From Dendrocalamus latiflorus (lineage: Eukaryota > Streptophyta > Magnoliopsida > Poales > Poaceae), in the NCBI GenBank assembly GCA_017311315.1, contig CM029609.1:37570744-37634743 (forward strand): 64,000 bases of DNA, read 5' to 3'. The position numbers were made by a program, and so were the translations under genes. Below, one piece after another: positions 23,901 through 35,900 of the stretch; positions within the stretch are counted from its first letter, which is position 1; each line of letters begins with the position of its first letter. The notes under the pieces were generated by a model. The model saw nothing but the letters and a program-made list of their open reading frames with translations. It did not search any database and had not been told where the DNA came from.

Positions 23901-26900
23901 AGATCGGCCAGCTCCCACGTCTTGTTTCGCTCGACGGCGTCCATCTCCTCCTGCATCGCGGCACGCCATGCCGCGTCTCTCTCCGCCTCGGCGAAGGAAC
24001 GAGGCTCGCCGTCGTCCTGTGCGAGGTGCAGCTCTGCCTCGAAGTCGCGCTGCGCCAGTTCAGGGACCGGCTGCTCGCTGAGGTCGTCCACGGTATGGTA
24101 GCGCAGAGGCTCGCCGCCGTGGTAGGCGTCGATGCGATCCTCGTCATTGGACAGCGGAGTGGCGAACTCCACCGTGCGCTGCTCGTCGTGGGCCGAAGCT
24201 GCCGGTGCCGAGCCTGAAGGAGTAGGCGCCGGTGCAGGAGAGCGAGGCGTGGCCGGCGGTGGACTCGTCGGAGCCTGTGAGCTTGCCGGAGCTGGTGGTG
24301 GCGGTGGTGAAGGACTCGCCGGAGGTGGTGGCGAACGAGGTGGTGGGGTAGGCGAGCTCGGTGAAGACGAGCTGTTGGCTCCCCCCGCCTCCTCGAAGTG
24401 GACGTAGTCGACGACGAAATCGATGATCGTCGGAGTCGAGCCGTCATCCACCATCTTGCCCCACGTCCAGCCTCGCCCTTCGTCGAACACGACGTCACGC
24501 GTGGTGCGCACGCGCCGTGTCGTAGGGTCGAGGACGCGGTAGGCCTTGGCGCCCTCCGCGTAGCCGATGAAGACTCCTGGCGTGCTCCGGTCGTCGAGCT
24601 TGCCGACGTGGTTGAGCTCCTTGACGAAGGCCAGGCAGCTGAAGACACGGAGGTGGCTCACCGCGGGCTTGCGCCCGTGCCAGGCCTCGTATGGCGTCTT
24701 GCCGTCGAGGGCCTTGGTGGGGGAGCGGTTAAGCAAGTGAACGGCAGTCATCACCGCCTCACCCCAGTAGAATGCCGGCATCCCTCTCTGCTTGAGGAGG
24801 GCGCGGGCGGTGGCCACCACTGTCTGGTTGCGGCGCTCGACGACGCCGTTCTGTTGCGGGGTGTACGGCGCGGAGAAGTGACGATGGATCCCCTCGTCGG
24901 CGCAGTACGCCGCGAACTCGGCCGCCGTGAACTCACCGCCGTTGTCCGTGCGTAGGACCCGAAGCTTGCGGCCGCACTCCGCCTCCGCAGCAGCTTGAAG
25001 GCGGTTGATGGCGTCCGCCGCGGCTGCCTTGACGTCGAGCAGGACAGCCCACATGTAGCGGGACACGTCGTCGACGAGGAGGAGAAAGTAGCACCGGCCT
25101 CCAGGTGTAGCCGGTGTCACGGGGCCACAGAGGTCACCGTGTACGAGCTCCAGCTTCTCCTTGGCACGGAAGCTCGCCTGGCGAGGGAAGGGGAGCCGCC
25201 GCAGTTTGGTGAGGACGCAGGTGTCGCAGAACTGCTCCACGTGGTCGACGTGCGGCATGCCCCGCACCATCTCCTTGCTGCCGAGCTGCCTCAGGGCCTC
25301 AAAGTTGAGGTGCCCAAAGCGCTCGTGCCACCTCCAAGCGTCGTCATCGCGGCGGGTTGCAAGACACAGAGGTTGCGCCACCTGCGCGTGAAGGGCGTAG
25401 AGGCGGTTGCTCCTGTTGACCTTGACGAGGAGCCGGCGGCGATGATCCCAGATGCGCAGCACCCCGTGCTCGATCTCCACGCGCGATCCGTTCTCATCCA
25501 GCTGTCCCAAGCTGATGGAGTTCCTCAACGCGGGGATGTAGTAGACACCGGTGAGCAGCCGGTGCTCGCCAGTCTTGGCGACGAAGACGACAGAGCCGAC
25601 GCCCTTGATCTCCACGGCGGAGGCGTCGCCGAACTTGACGGTGCCTCGAACGCCTGAGTCGAGCTCGGAGAAGAACTCCCGCCGCCCGGTCATGTGGTGG
25701 GTGGCGCCGGTGTCGAGGCACCACCCGTCGGTCTTGTCGTTGCCGGAACTGTCGCCGAGGAGGGCGTGTGCTTTTGGCTCGTCAAGGTGGAGGAAAGCCG
25801 CTGCGGCCGGTGCCGCTGGAGGTAGTTCGATGCTCGCATGAGCAATGAACAGAGCCGGCTGCTCCTCCTCCGGCTGCGCGACGTGGGCCCGAGAGACGCT
25901 GTAGCTCATCGCTGTCAACGACCTTGAGGCGACCCAACGCCTCCTCGATCGTCATCGTGGAGAGGTCCAGCAGAGACTCGATCGAGCGAGCCATCTGCTT
26001 GTACTTCTCGGGGACGCAGCGGAAGAGCTTCTCCACAGCTCTCTCCTCGCCGTAGGTGTCGTCGCCGAACTGCACCATCTTCTGCAACAGAGTGTTGAGA
26101 CGGAGAGCAAAGTCATCAACGTCCTCACCTGGCTTGAAGGCCAGGTTCTCCCACTCCTTGCGTAGTGTCTGCAATGTAGACTTGCGGGCGCGGTCGCTGC
26201 CGATGCGTGCTGCAGCGATGGCGTCCCAAGCCTCTTTGGCAGTCCGCTTGTTGGTAAGCGAGAACTGCATTTCGGGCGGGACTGCAGCGATGAGAGCATC
26301 CAGCGCCCGTCGATCCTGGTCGTAGTCGACGTCGCCGTACCGGACTGCATCCCACATATGCCGCACCTGGAGCTTTACCCTCATCACCGCAGCCCACTCG
26401 ACGTAGTTAGTCTTGGTGAGGGTAGGCCACCCGCCGCCGGGGCCGACGTCCCTGACGACAGCCTGGTACTCGTGGTGACCACGGTACCGAACCGGGGAGA
26501 GAGAGCCGCGTCGCCTGTGAAGGTCGCGCTCTCCGTCGACCCATACGCCGCCGCCGTGTGTGCCTCCTCCAGGAGCGCCACCGCCGTGCGCGCCTCCTCC
26601 AGGAGCGCCGCCGGCGCGTCCGCGCCTGTCTGGGCTGCCGCCGCGCTCATGGGCGTGCGCGGCTGCCCACTGCGCCGCTCGCCCTCGCGCTGCCTCCCTC
26701 TCCAGCAGCTCAAGATCCGCGTCGTCGCTGTCATCAGCAGAGATGGAGCTGCTGTTGCTGCCGCGCAGAACCTCGACCTCCGCTGCTGCCGCACGCGCTG
26801 CATCTACCGCCGCCGCTGCTTCCACCTCCGCTCTGGCTGCTGCCAGCTCCGCTGCTGCCAGCCTTGACGCCCTTTCCGCCGCCGCAGCGGCTTGTGCCGC

Positions 26901-29900
26901 CGCTCGCTCGCGTTCCTCTGCCACAGCGAGTTCGGCTTCCTGCCGCCGCCGCGTGCTCGAGGCGACCGAGCGCTGACTGTCCTGCGGACATGGCGCGCCA
27001 CCGGGGAACTGCTGCGTGGAGAGAGCTGCCTCTGATGAGCTGCTGCTCGTCTGAACGGGGGGGAGGAGTGAGCAGAGGCAACCGGAGCTGCTGCTGCTGG
27101 TTGGGGCTGGAAGCGAGGCTGGAGAAGGAATTGAGCAGGAGATACTCAGGTTACAGGATAGTATTGCTCTGATACCACTTGTTAGTCGCTGGATTCTTGC
27201 TCTTGGTGATAGCAAGATCCTTACTCTCATCGAGAGGATGACACTTGGAGATGGGGCAATTTTCTAGGTTTATTTCTCACACAATGCCATTCCAACCTGA
27301 GGGGTTGGGGATACAAATTTATAGGCTGTTAACCAGCCAAGCATATGCTAAGATGCTAGTCTAAGATGCTGTCCTAGATGCTAGTCAAGAGCTGTCCTAA
27401 GATGCTTGTCCTAAGATGCTGTCCTAAATATGCTTGTCCTAAGATGCTGTCCTAAAGAGATGCTAACAGCCAGTCAAGGATGCTGTCCTTGAAGGGCAGC
27501 AAAAGCCAACAAAAAACCAACACAGAGACTTATCCATCACAGAGGTGGCATCAGCCAGAGGTGCGAAGCGGCGTGGGGGCACGGATGCGTAGGCATTGTG
27601 TGCGCAGAGGCGGGCGCAGACAATAGGCGGCCCGGCGCGGCAGCCGGATCCGTAGCGGCTGCAGCCGGATCCAAGGCGGCGGCGGTTAGATCCAGGGCGA
27701 CAAGGGTCGGAAGGCTGGATCCGACCGAAGACGGCTGAATCCAGGTTGGCGACAGCGCGGCACAGAAGCTACTGCAGGCGGGCATAGGCATCGAGCGTGG
27801 GCGCCAGCGAGGGCCACGGCGGCATTGGGCACAGGCGGGCATAAAGGTTGGCTGCGCCGGGCGCGGGCCATCGCAGAGGATGGCACCACAGAGGAGGCCG
27901 AAGGCAAGCCAGGCTAGGCTGAAATAGAGGTGGCCGCCCTCGGGAGTGGAGATTGCTCCTCCCAGGGGCAGCAGCGATGGCGGTGGCCAGTGGCGGCAGT
28001 GAACCCCAACTCTAACCTTGCTCTGATACCACATTAATATGAGAGAAGCAATGGATGGATCAATAGTTCAAGTATGGTATTGCACAGCCCGAAAGGGGCA
28101 ATATATAGAGTACATGAGATCAAACCATAGAAACTAGAAAAAGATAATAATCCCTTAACAGAAGGAACATTCAGAAGTCCATTTAGTGGCGTGTTGAGAG
28201 CAAAATACCAAAGTAGTGAGGGACATCTTTGAGTAAGAAGTCTTATCAAATTGTGAATTTGAATATTAGCAAATGATTGGTTTGTAACTATTGCAATCAA
28301 GATTTCTACAACCAGTAAAGGATTGAATACTTGTTGGCCAGTGTCATTCTCAGCACAATAAGGACAATCAATAGTTCAGTACCAATCAAGATATTTTGCG
28401 AAGAACGTTGCTAATTGGCAACTAAATAGCCAAAATTCAATTAGTTTGAGTGGTCCACTTCTGTAGAACTCAGTAAATTCATCCTCTTAGGAGTTCAGTT
28501 CAGACAGTACTACATTCTAGCTAAATGCCTCATCGTATGTATACAAAGAATCCGTCCAATATTCCTTCATTAAAATTAGTTTCATGATTTTCTCGGGTTA
28601 ACAAAAAATAAAAGGGATTTGTGTCGTTTTCTGCATAGTAGATGGCCCTCCCAACCATTCAGCCTTCTCCCAGCCCAAGATCACAACTAGGGGTGCAAAC
28701 GGAGCGGATAATTTCCGTCCGACCGACCGAAAGCTCGCGGAGCAAATACGGAAGGGGTAAATGTGTATCCGGCACTATCTGTGTCTGACTCCGACTCCAA
28801 CAAAAAAATATTGAATGTGATACAGGATAAGTGATATCCATTCGTATATGTCAAGTGATATGAGAAAGTCTGTTGTGACTTTCTTAGGAACAAGACAACA
28901 TATACGCGGATTGCCACGTCTAAACAGGCGTGGAATACTGAGTGCTCTTTTTTTAATATCTCGGCGATTAGTCTCTCCATATTCGCTTTGATTGCACCTA
29001 TCCAATGTCCAGTGTAGGGGTGCAAAAGAAGCAGATAATTTCCGTTTGATCGACCGTCCAAAGACTTATGGAACGAATACAGAATGGAGGAATAGGTATC
29101 GGGCGTTATCCGTATTCGATCCTGACTCTGAGAAAAAAATACGGAATAAGATACATGATGAGCGATATCCGTTGATTCCGTTCGTATCCACTCCGATTGC
29201 ATCCTTAATCACAACCCTTTCCTCGTATCTTCTTTCTTCCTTATGATTTCTCCATCCGATCTGTTGCCTAACGACACACACACACACAATGCCACCTCCC
29301 TTTCCCACGCACCCTCTCCTGTGCACTGGCTTATCTAATGCAATGTTTTTTGCTAAAAGAACCATGTGCTACACTTCTACCAATATACTTTTTCCATATT
29401 TCTAGGAACATTTTGGATAACATTTTTATGTGCAACTAGAATAATAAGAAAACTTGAACAGAATCAGCACAAGCAATAAAAAACTAGCCCTAGCCACCAG
29501 TAAAAAGCTACAAATCCTGATTTCTAAATTCGCCAGTTTAGTCCAGGAAAAAAGTTAAGAGGTGGTAACACAGCCAGTAACAATGTGCAAGACCTAATGC
29601 ACTTCACTGCACAAACCTCATCTGCAGGCGAGGTCACAAGGTCAGCCTCCTTGATGCAAATACGGACATTTTTTAAACCTGCATGTACATCATGTCCAAT
29701 TTAGTACTTCAATATGAGAAATGAATTGAGCCAATATGAAAATACTAATTAATACAACAACAACAATAAAACCTTTTGTCCCAAACAAGTTTAGGTAGAC
29801 TAGAAATGAAACATCCTCAAGGTAAAAAAAACGAGAGCCTTGTGTTAGACATACATATTGTTAGACATCCATGCGTTAATCACGCCGGGCCAACCACCGT

Positions 29901-32900
29901 ATCTCCCTCTTGATTCTGTTGCTATAACTCCTGAGGTAGATTGATTTGGTTGGTGCCCTATATATGTAACATGTGTTATCTCCCAGATTAATAACTATTT
30001 TCACGCGTGATTATTTCCGCTATCATGGTATCACGAGACCCTCACGTTCCGTAACTTACCGCTTCCGCTCATCTCTCCGCCGCCGCCGCCGGCTACCTTC
30101 CTTCGCATGGCGCCCACCCTCTCGCCCAGCGCTGCCGATGCAGCTGCCAAGGCGCTCGAGGACGCCACTGCTCCGGACGCGGAGGCCGCCAAAGCCCGTG
30201 CGGAGCTCGTCGCCGCGGCAGAGGCCGCTGCCCAGGCCGCCGCCGTCGCGCAGACTCGCGTGCGTGCCGCCCTCGCCAACCTGGAAAAGGAGCGTGTGGC
30301 CGCCGCTGAACTCGCGCGCCAGGCCGCTGCTGCCCGCGACCTCATCGAGCCGCCTCCCACGGACGACGACGGTGACGGCGACGGCCCCGACCTCTACGAA
30401 GCCGCCACCATCGCCAACCTCCACGCCCAGGCGGCGGGCGTCCAGAACATTAAGGCCCTCGTGCCTGTGCTTCTGGACCCTCTCTCCTCCCACTACAATC
30501 GCTGGCGCGATCTCGTCCTCCTCACCCTCGAACGCTATGCCCTCGCCGACCACGTCCTCTCCGACGCCGCTCATTCGGACGTTCCGTCCTGGCGGTGCAT
30601 GGACGCCGTCGTCCTCTCCTGGATCTTCGGCACGGTCACCTCTGACCTCATGGAGACTGTGCGTGTCAAGGGTGGCACCGCGCGCGGCGCGTGGCTCGGC
30701 ATCGAGGCGCAGTTCCTTGGGAACCGCGAGACCCGCGCGCTCCATCTTGACGCCGAGTTCCGCGCCTTCGTCCAAGGCGAGCTCTCCGTCAGCGATTACT
30801 GCCGCAAGATGAAGGGCATGGCCGATGCCCTCGGCGACCTTGGCGAGGTCGTCCACGACCGCACCCTCGTCCTCAATGTCCTCCGGGGCTTGAACGAGAA
30901 GTACGACCACATGAAGGCCCTCCTTAAGCGCTCCCGCCTGTTTCCCACCTTCAGCGAGGTCCGCAACGATCTCCTCCTCGAGGAACTCTCCATGGGCCGA
31001 CCCTCCACCGCGCCCTCCACTGCGTTCGTCGCCTCTGCGCCCAAAGGGCCTGGCGCCCGCCAGCTTCCTCAGGCACCCCTGCGAGCGCCTCCTCGCCGGC
31101 TCCCACCGGGGGCGGCTCCGGCTCCAGCCGGCGTCGTCGACGCAACAACGGCGGCAAGGGCGGCGGCGCCCCTTGGCCGTCCATCTACAACCCGTGGACG
31201 GGCCAAATCACCATGTGGCCGAGTCCGACCCCCGGCGCGCAACATCATCAGCAGCGCAAACCCCCTCAGCCGCCCGCGCCCCCGCGGTCTAGGCCGGCCC
31301 CCCAGCAGCAGGCCATGCTGGCCGCCTCCGCGCCGTACAGCCTGGTCGCCCCAGCCTCGTACGGCCTGCCGGTGCCTTTACCGCCGCCCATGCAACTCCC
31401 TGGGCCATCGGCTGTGCAGCACCCCGGTCCTTTTCTGCAGCAGCCCGTTCCGGCCCCGTCGCCGTCTTGGAGCCCATGGTCTGGCTCCTGGGATCAACAG
31501 TCGTTGGCTAATTCCTTCAGCACGACGACTCTTAACCCCCCTGCTGTCACCGACTGGGTCATGGATTCCGGCGCCTCCAACCACATGACACCTGACACCG
31601 GTAACATCTCCTTGTTCCGTCCACCTTGTTCCTCATCTCATTCATCTATCATTGTTGGCAATGGGTCTATCTTACCTGTCACATCCTCTGGTCACACAGT
31701 TTTACCTGGCCCCTTCTATCTTAATAATGTTCTTGTTGCCCCTGACATTATTAAAAATCTTATATCTGTGCGTCAGTTCACTGTTGATAATAACTGTTCT
31801 ATCGAGTTTGACCCTCTTGGCCTCTCTGTGAAGGATCTTCGTTCTAAGAACGTGATCGTCAGGTGCAATAGCTCCGGGCCGCTCTACTCCCTGCAGTTGC
31901 CAGCACCTTCCTGTGCCGTGTGCCCTCACCGCTGCCGCACCCGCCGCCATTTGGCATCGTCGTCTTGGCCATCCTGGGCACGAGGCCCTATCCAAACTCA
32001 CTAGTTCATCAGTTATTTCTTGTAATAAAAACACTAGTGACTCTATATGCCACGCTTGTCAACTTGGACGTCACATTCGTTTGCCCTTTGATAATTCTTC
32101 GTCTCGAGCTATCAAGAATTTTGACTTGATTCACTGCGATCTGTGGACCTCTCCCGTTGCGAGTGTTTCCGGCTATAAGTACTATCTAGTCGTTCTTGAT
32201 GATTGCTCTCACTTCCTTTGGACGTTTCCTTTGCATCTTAAGTCCGATACTTTTTCCACCTTGGCCAACTTTTTCTCTTATGTGACGACCCAGTTCGGCT
32301 GCACCATCAAGAGCGTTCAGTGTGACAATGGCCGCAAGTTTGACAACTCGTCTTCCCGGTCATTCTTCCTCACCCATGGCGTTCTGCTGCGGATGTCATG
32401 TCCTTACACGTCTCCGCAAAATGGTAAGGCCGAGCGCATCATACGTTCCATCAATAATATTGTGCGCTCCATGCTTTTCCAGGCCTCCTTCCCGCCTCCT
32501 ATTGGGTCGAGGGTCTTCACACTGCCACATACTTGCTCAACCGTCTTCCCACTAAAACTCTGGCCTTCGCCACCCCTCATTTTGCTCTTTTCAGCACTCA
32601 CCCCTCCTATGCCCACCTCCGTGTCTTTGGATGCGCCTGTTATCCGAACTTGTCGGCAACAGCTCCTCACAAGCTTTCCCCCGCTCTACCCCTTGTGTCT
32701 TCCTTGGCTACTCCTCGACTCACAAAGGCTACCGATGTCTCGATCTTTCATCAAATCGCGTGCTCATCTCTCGCCACGTCACATTTGATGAAACGTCGTT
32801 CCCCTTTTCCAAACTGGCGTCGTCGTCATCTACTAACCTTGATTTTTTGGCTGAGTTTGAGACGCAGGTCCTCCCCGTTGGACACCGCTCTCTCCCTGTA

Positions 32901-35900
32901 GGTTCCCCAAGTGCCACGGCGGCTACTCCCCCAGCGCCACGTGTGGCTGCGGCTGGCACGCCTGGCCCCCTGGACCACTCGTCGCCCGCGCATGCACCAC
33001 GCGCGGCCTCGTCTCCGGCCTGTCCGTCGCTCGCGCAACACGCGGCCTCGTCGCCCGAGCCACGCGCGGCCCTGTCGCCCGAGCCGGCGCGGCCCTGTCG
33101 CCCGAGCCGGCGCCACGCGCGACCCCGTCGCCCGACACATGTGCGGCCTCGCCTGCTGCACCCGGCACGGCCACGGTCTCGCCTGTGCCACCCGTCCGGG
33201 AGTTCAGTCGGGTCTACACTCGTCGCTCGCGCCTCCCTGCGCCTCCGCCGGCTGGCCCTGCGCCTCTTCCACCACGGGCTGTACCTATTCCCCCCGTGGT
33301 GAATCAGCATCCGATGGCCACTCGTGGGAAGCATGGATTCCGCCAGCCCGCGGTTCTCCAGGCTTCGTCGCTATCTCCCATTCCGACGATGTACCGTGCC
33401 GCCCTCGCGGACCCCTCCTGGCGTGCTGCCATGGAGGAAGAGTATGCTGCACTGCTCTCCAACAACACATGGGACCTTGTTCCGCGCCCGCCTGGTGCAA
33501 ACGTGGTTACTGGGAAGTGGATCTTTCGTCACAAGTTCCACGCCGATGGTTCTTTGGATCGGTACAAGGCTCGCTGGGTCCTTCGCAGATTTACACAGCG
33601 CCCTGGTGTCGATTATGATAAGACTTTCAGCCCCGTCGTCAAGCCTACCACTGTTCGTATGGTTCTGTCTTTGGCCCTCTCTCAGGACTGGCCTATTCAT
33701 CAGCTTGATATGAAGAACGCTTTCCTCCATGGTACGTTGACAGAGACAGTCTACTGCAGTCAACCTACTGGTTTTGTCGACACTGCTCGTCCGAATCATG
33801 TCTGCCGCCTCAACAAGTCTCTCTACGGACTGAAACAGGCTCCCCGCGCATGGTACACTCGCTTTGCCTCCTACTTGCTCACTCTTGGATTTGTCGAGGC
33901 CAAGTCCGACACTTCCCTTTTTGTCTATCGCCGGGGATATGACACAGCCTACTTGCTGCTATACATGGATGATATCCCCTTCATTATTTTCTGGGTATTT
34001 CAGTGCAGCGGTGTTCTGGTCGTTTGTTCCTGTCTCAGCGCCAGTACACACTCGACGTTCTTGAGAGGGCAGGCATGGCTGGTTGCAAGCCGTGCAGTAC
34101 TCCAGTCAACACTCATGCTAAGCTTTTAGCAACGGTTGGTGTTCCAGTCCGTGATCCTACTCAGTATCGCAGTCTTGTTGGTGCTCTGCAGTATCTGACT
34201 TTCACTCGACCAGATATCTCCTATGCCGTCCAGCAGGTATGTCTCCACATGCATGATCCCCGTGAGCCTCACTTGTCTGTCGTCAAGCGCATCCTGCGCT
34301 ATCTCCATGGCACTCTTGATTATGGTCTGCTCCTTCGACGATCTGCGCCATCAGACCTTGTGGTCTATTCCGATGCCGACTGGGCTGGCTGTCCCGATAC
34401 GCGCAAGTCCACCTCAGGCTATGCTTGTTCCTTGGTGACAATCTGGTCTCCTGGTCATCGAAGCGGCAGAACACAGTTTCTCGTTCCAGTGCTGAGGCTG
34501 AGTACAGGGCTGTTGTTAGCACACGTCCGTATGTCCAGTGCTGGCGCATATACCATGCCATGTGTCCGCTACGGGCCCACACGCGCCATGCGTCATATGC
34601 CCACGCCCCTGACCCGTACGCGCCCGTGCCCCGGTCCCCAGGTCTTAAATGGGCTGCGCACCCCACGCATCTGAGCCCACGGGCTGCCCGCAAGCAAGCC
34701 CTTTAAGCAACAACCTTATAAGTGGTATTGGGCCTTCTCCCCCCAAAAGACTAGTCCAATGGGTGGAGGCTCCCTCACACTTATAAGTTGTGCTTTTTCC
34801 TTTCCCACAATCCATGTGGGACTATTTTCCCAACAATCTCCCCCTCACACATGGATTGTGCACACCGCACTTCTGGGAGATGTTGGGTGCCTGGCTCTGA
34901 TACCACTTGTTAGTCGCTGGATTCTTGCTCTTGGTGATAGCAAGATCCTTACTCTCATCGAGAGGATGACACTTGGAGATGGGGCAATTTTCTATGTTTA
35001 TTTCTCACACAATGTCATTCCAACCTGAGGGGTTGGGGATACAAATTTATAGGCTGTTAACCAGCCAAGCATATGCTAAGATGCTGTCCTAGATGCTAGT
35101 CAAGATGCTGTCCTAAGATGCTTGTCCTAAGATGCTGTCCTAAAGATGCTTGTCCTAAGATGCTGTCCTAAAGAGATGCTAACAGCCAGTCAAGGATGCT
35201 GTCCTTGAAGGGCAGCAAAAGCCAACAAAAACCAACACAGAGACTTATCCATCAGCTGTTACTAATGGCGTTGCCGAGGCCTCCTGGATCCGTCAGCTTT
35301 TGCAGGAGCTTCACAGTCCACTTCCGAAGAGCACCCTTGTCTACTGCGACAACGTCAGTGCTATCTACCTGTCGACGAACCCCGTCCAACATCAACGAAC
35401 GAAGCATATTGAGATTGATCTCCACTTCGTACGTGAGCGTGTTGCAGTTGGTGCCGTCCGGGTCCTCCACGTATCGACAACCTCTCAGTTTGCTGACATA
35501 TTCACCAAGGGCCTGCCTACCTCCATGTTTCAGGAGTTTCGGTCTAGTCTAAATGTCTGTTCCACCGACGCTTAGACTACGGGGGAGTGTTAAACATCCA
35601 TGTGTTAATCACGCCGGGCCAACCACCGTATCTCCCTCTTGATTCTGTTGCTATAACTCCTGAGGTAGATTGATTCGGTTGGTGCCCTATATATGTAACC
35701 TGTGTTATCTCCCAGATTAATAACTATTTTCACGCGTGATTATTTCCGCTATCACCTTGTAACAAACTAACTAGTAATGAAAGTACTAACTATTAAGCAT
35801 TACAAATAGTGGAACAAACTAAAACTACCTATAATCTCACGTAGTTCCTTTGCTGTGCAAGCTGCCTGTACAGGGCCCCGTCGCCCAACCAAGTATACCT

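Larger units (their letters stand above)
22140..27539 (-). mobile_element. Complete Ty1/copia element nested in intron 8
   Basis: LTRs at 22140-22448 (309 bp) and 27180-27539 (360 bp) begin TGTTAGTCGC and end ATCCATCA. Perfect 5-bp target duplications CAGAG sit at 22135-22139 and 27540-27544. The primer-binding site is at 27164-27177 and the polypurine tract at 22449-22458. The LTRs differ by a few substitutions (three within about 20 bp near 22215/27255) and by loss or gain of AAGATGCTGTCCT-type short repeats. The pol frame is fully open. It lies in the sense orientation of MFDR. The structure indicates a fairly young insertion. Confidence 0.93.
21060..28160 (-). mobile_element. Small non-autonomous LTR element in MFDR intron 8 (outer element)
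   Basis: Two about 130-bp LTRs (21060-21189 and 28032-28160) share the run GCAATGGATGGATCAATAGT and end in TTAACA. The right one directly abuts a tRNA-Met primer-binding site (28018-28031). The first two bases of the right LTR have mutated (CA instead of TG). Flanks are GAGGG on the left and GAAGG on the right, a target duplication with one mismatch. Without the nested copia element it is about 1.7 kb. The interior (21190-22139 and 27540-28031) is partly GC-rich and shows no gag or pol motif; a 165-codon open frame at 27537-28034 is low-complexity. It may carry captured host sequence. Confidence 0.75.
34514..35254 (-). mobile_element. Chimeric 741-bp retroelement with two unrelated LTRs
   Basis: The inserted DNA splits the host element's RNase H frame between two copies of GCTGT (34509-34513 and 35255-35259). 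In minus orientation it consists of LTR B (35254-34908), a primer site (34905-34893), a tiny interior, a polypurine tract (34845-34837) and LTR A (34835-34514). LTR B (347 bp) belongs to the family of the intron-8 copia element; LTR A (322 bp, TGTTGGGAAAA...GCTAACA) shows no resemblance to it beyond the last few bases. Both outer ends are proper TG/CA ends touching the target duplication, so it seems to have integrated as a chimera. The 72-bp interior encodes nothing, as in TRIM elements. Confidence 0.85.
29843..35754 (+). mobile_element. Decayed Ty1/copia element in MFDR intron 7
   Basis: LTRs of 167 bp at 29859-30025 and 35588-35754 match except for four substitutions seen by eye (about 2.4%). 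Perfect target duplications CCTTG lie at 29838-29842 and 35755-35759. The left end carries an extra 16 bp (29843-29858) that repeats the LTR tip TGTTAGACAT. The primer site region begins TGGTATCACGAGA at 30026, and the polypurine tract ACGGGGGAG precedes the right LTR. The protease-adjacent NPWTG block and lack of a zinc knuckle resemble the Hopscotch/Retrofit lineage. It is antisense to MFDR and contains a nested 741-bp insertion. Confidence 0.9.

Noticed and set aside
30056..30910. 284-codon minus-strand open frame
   Set aside because: Antisense shadow of the copia gag frame.
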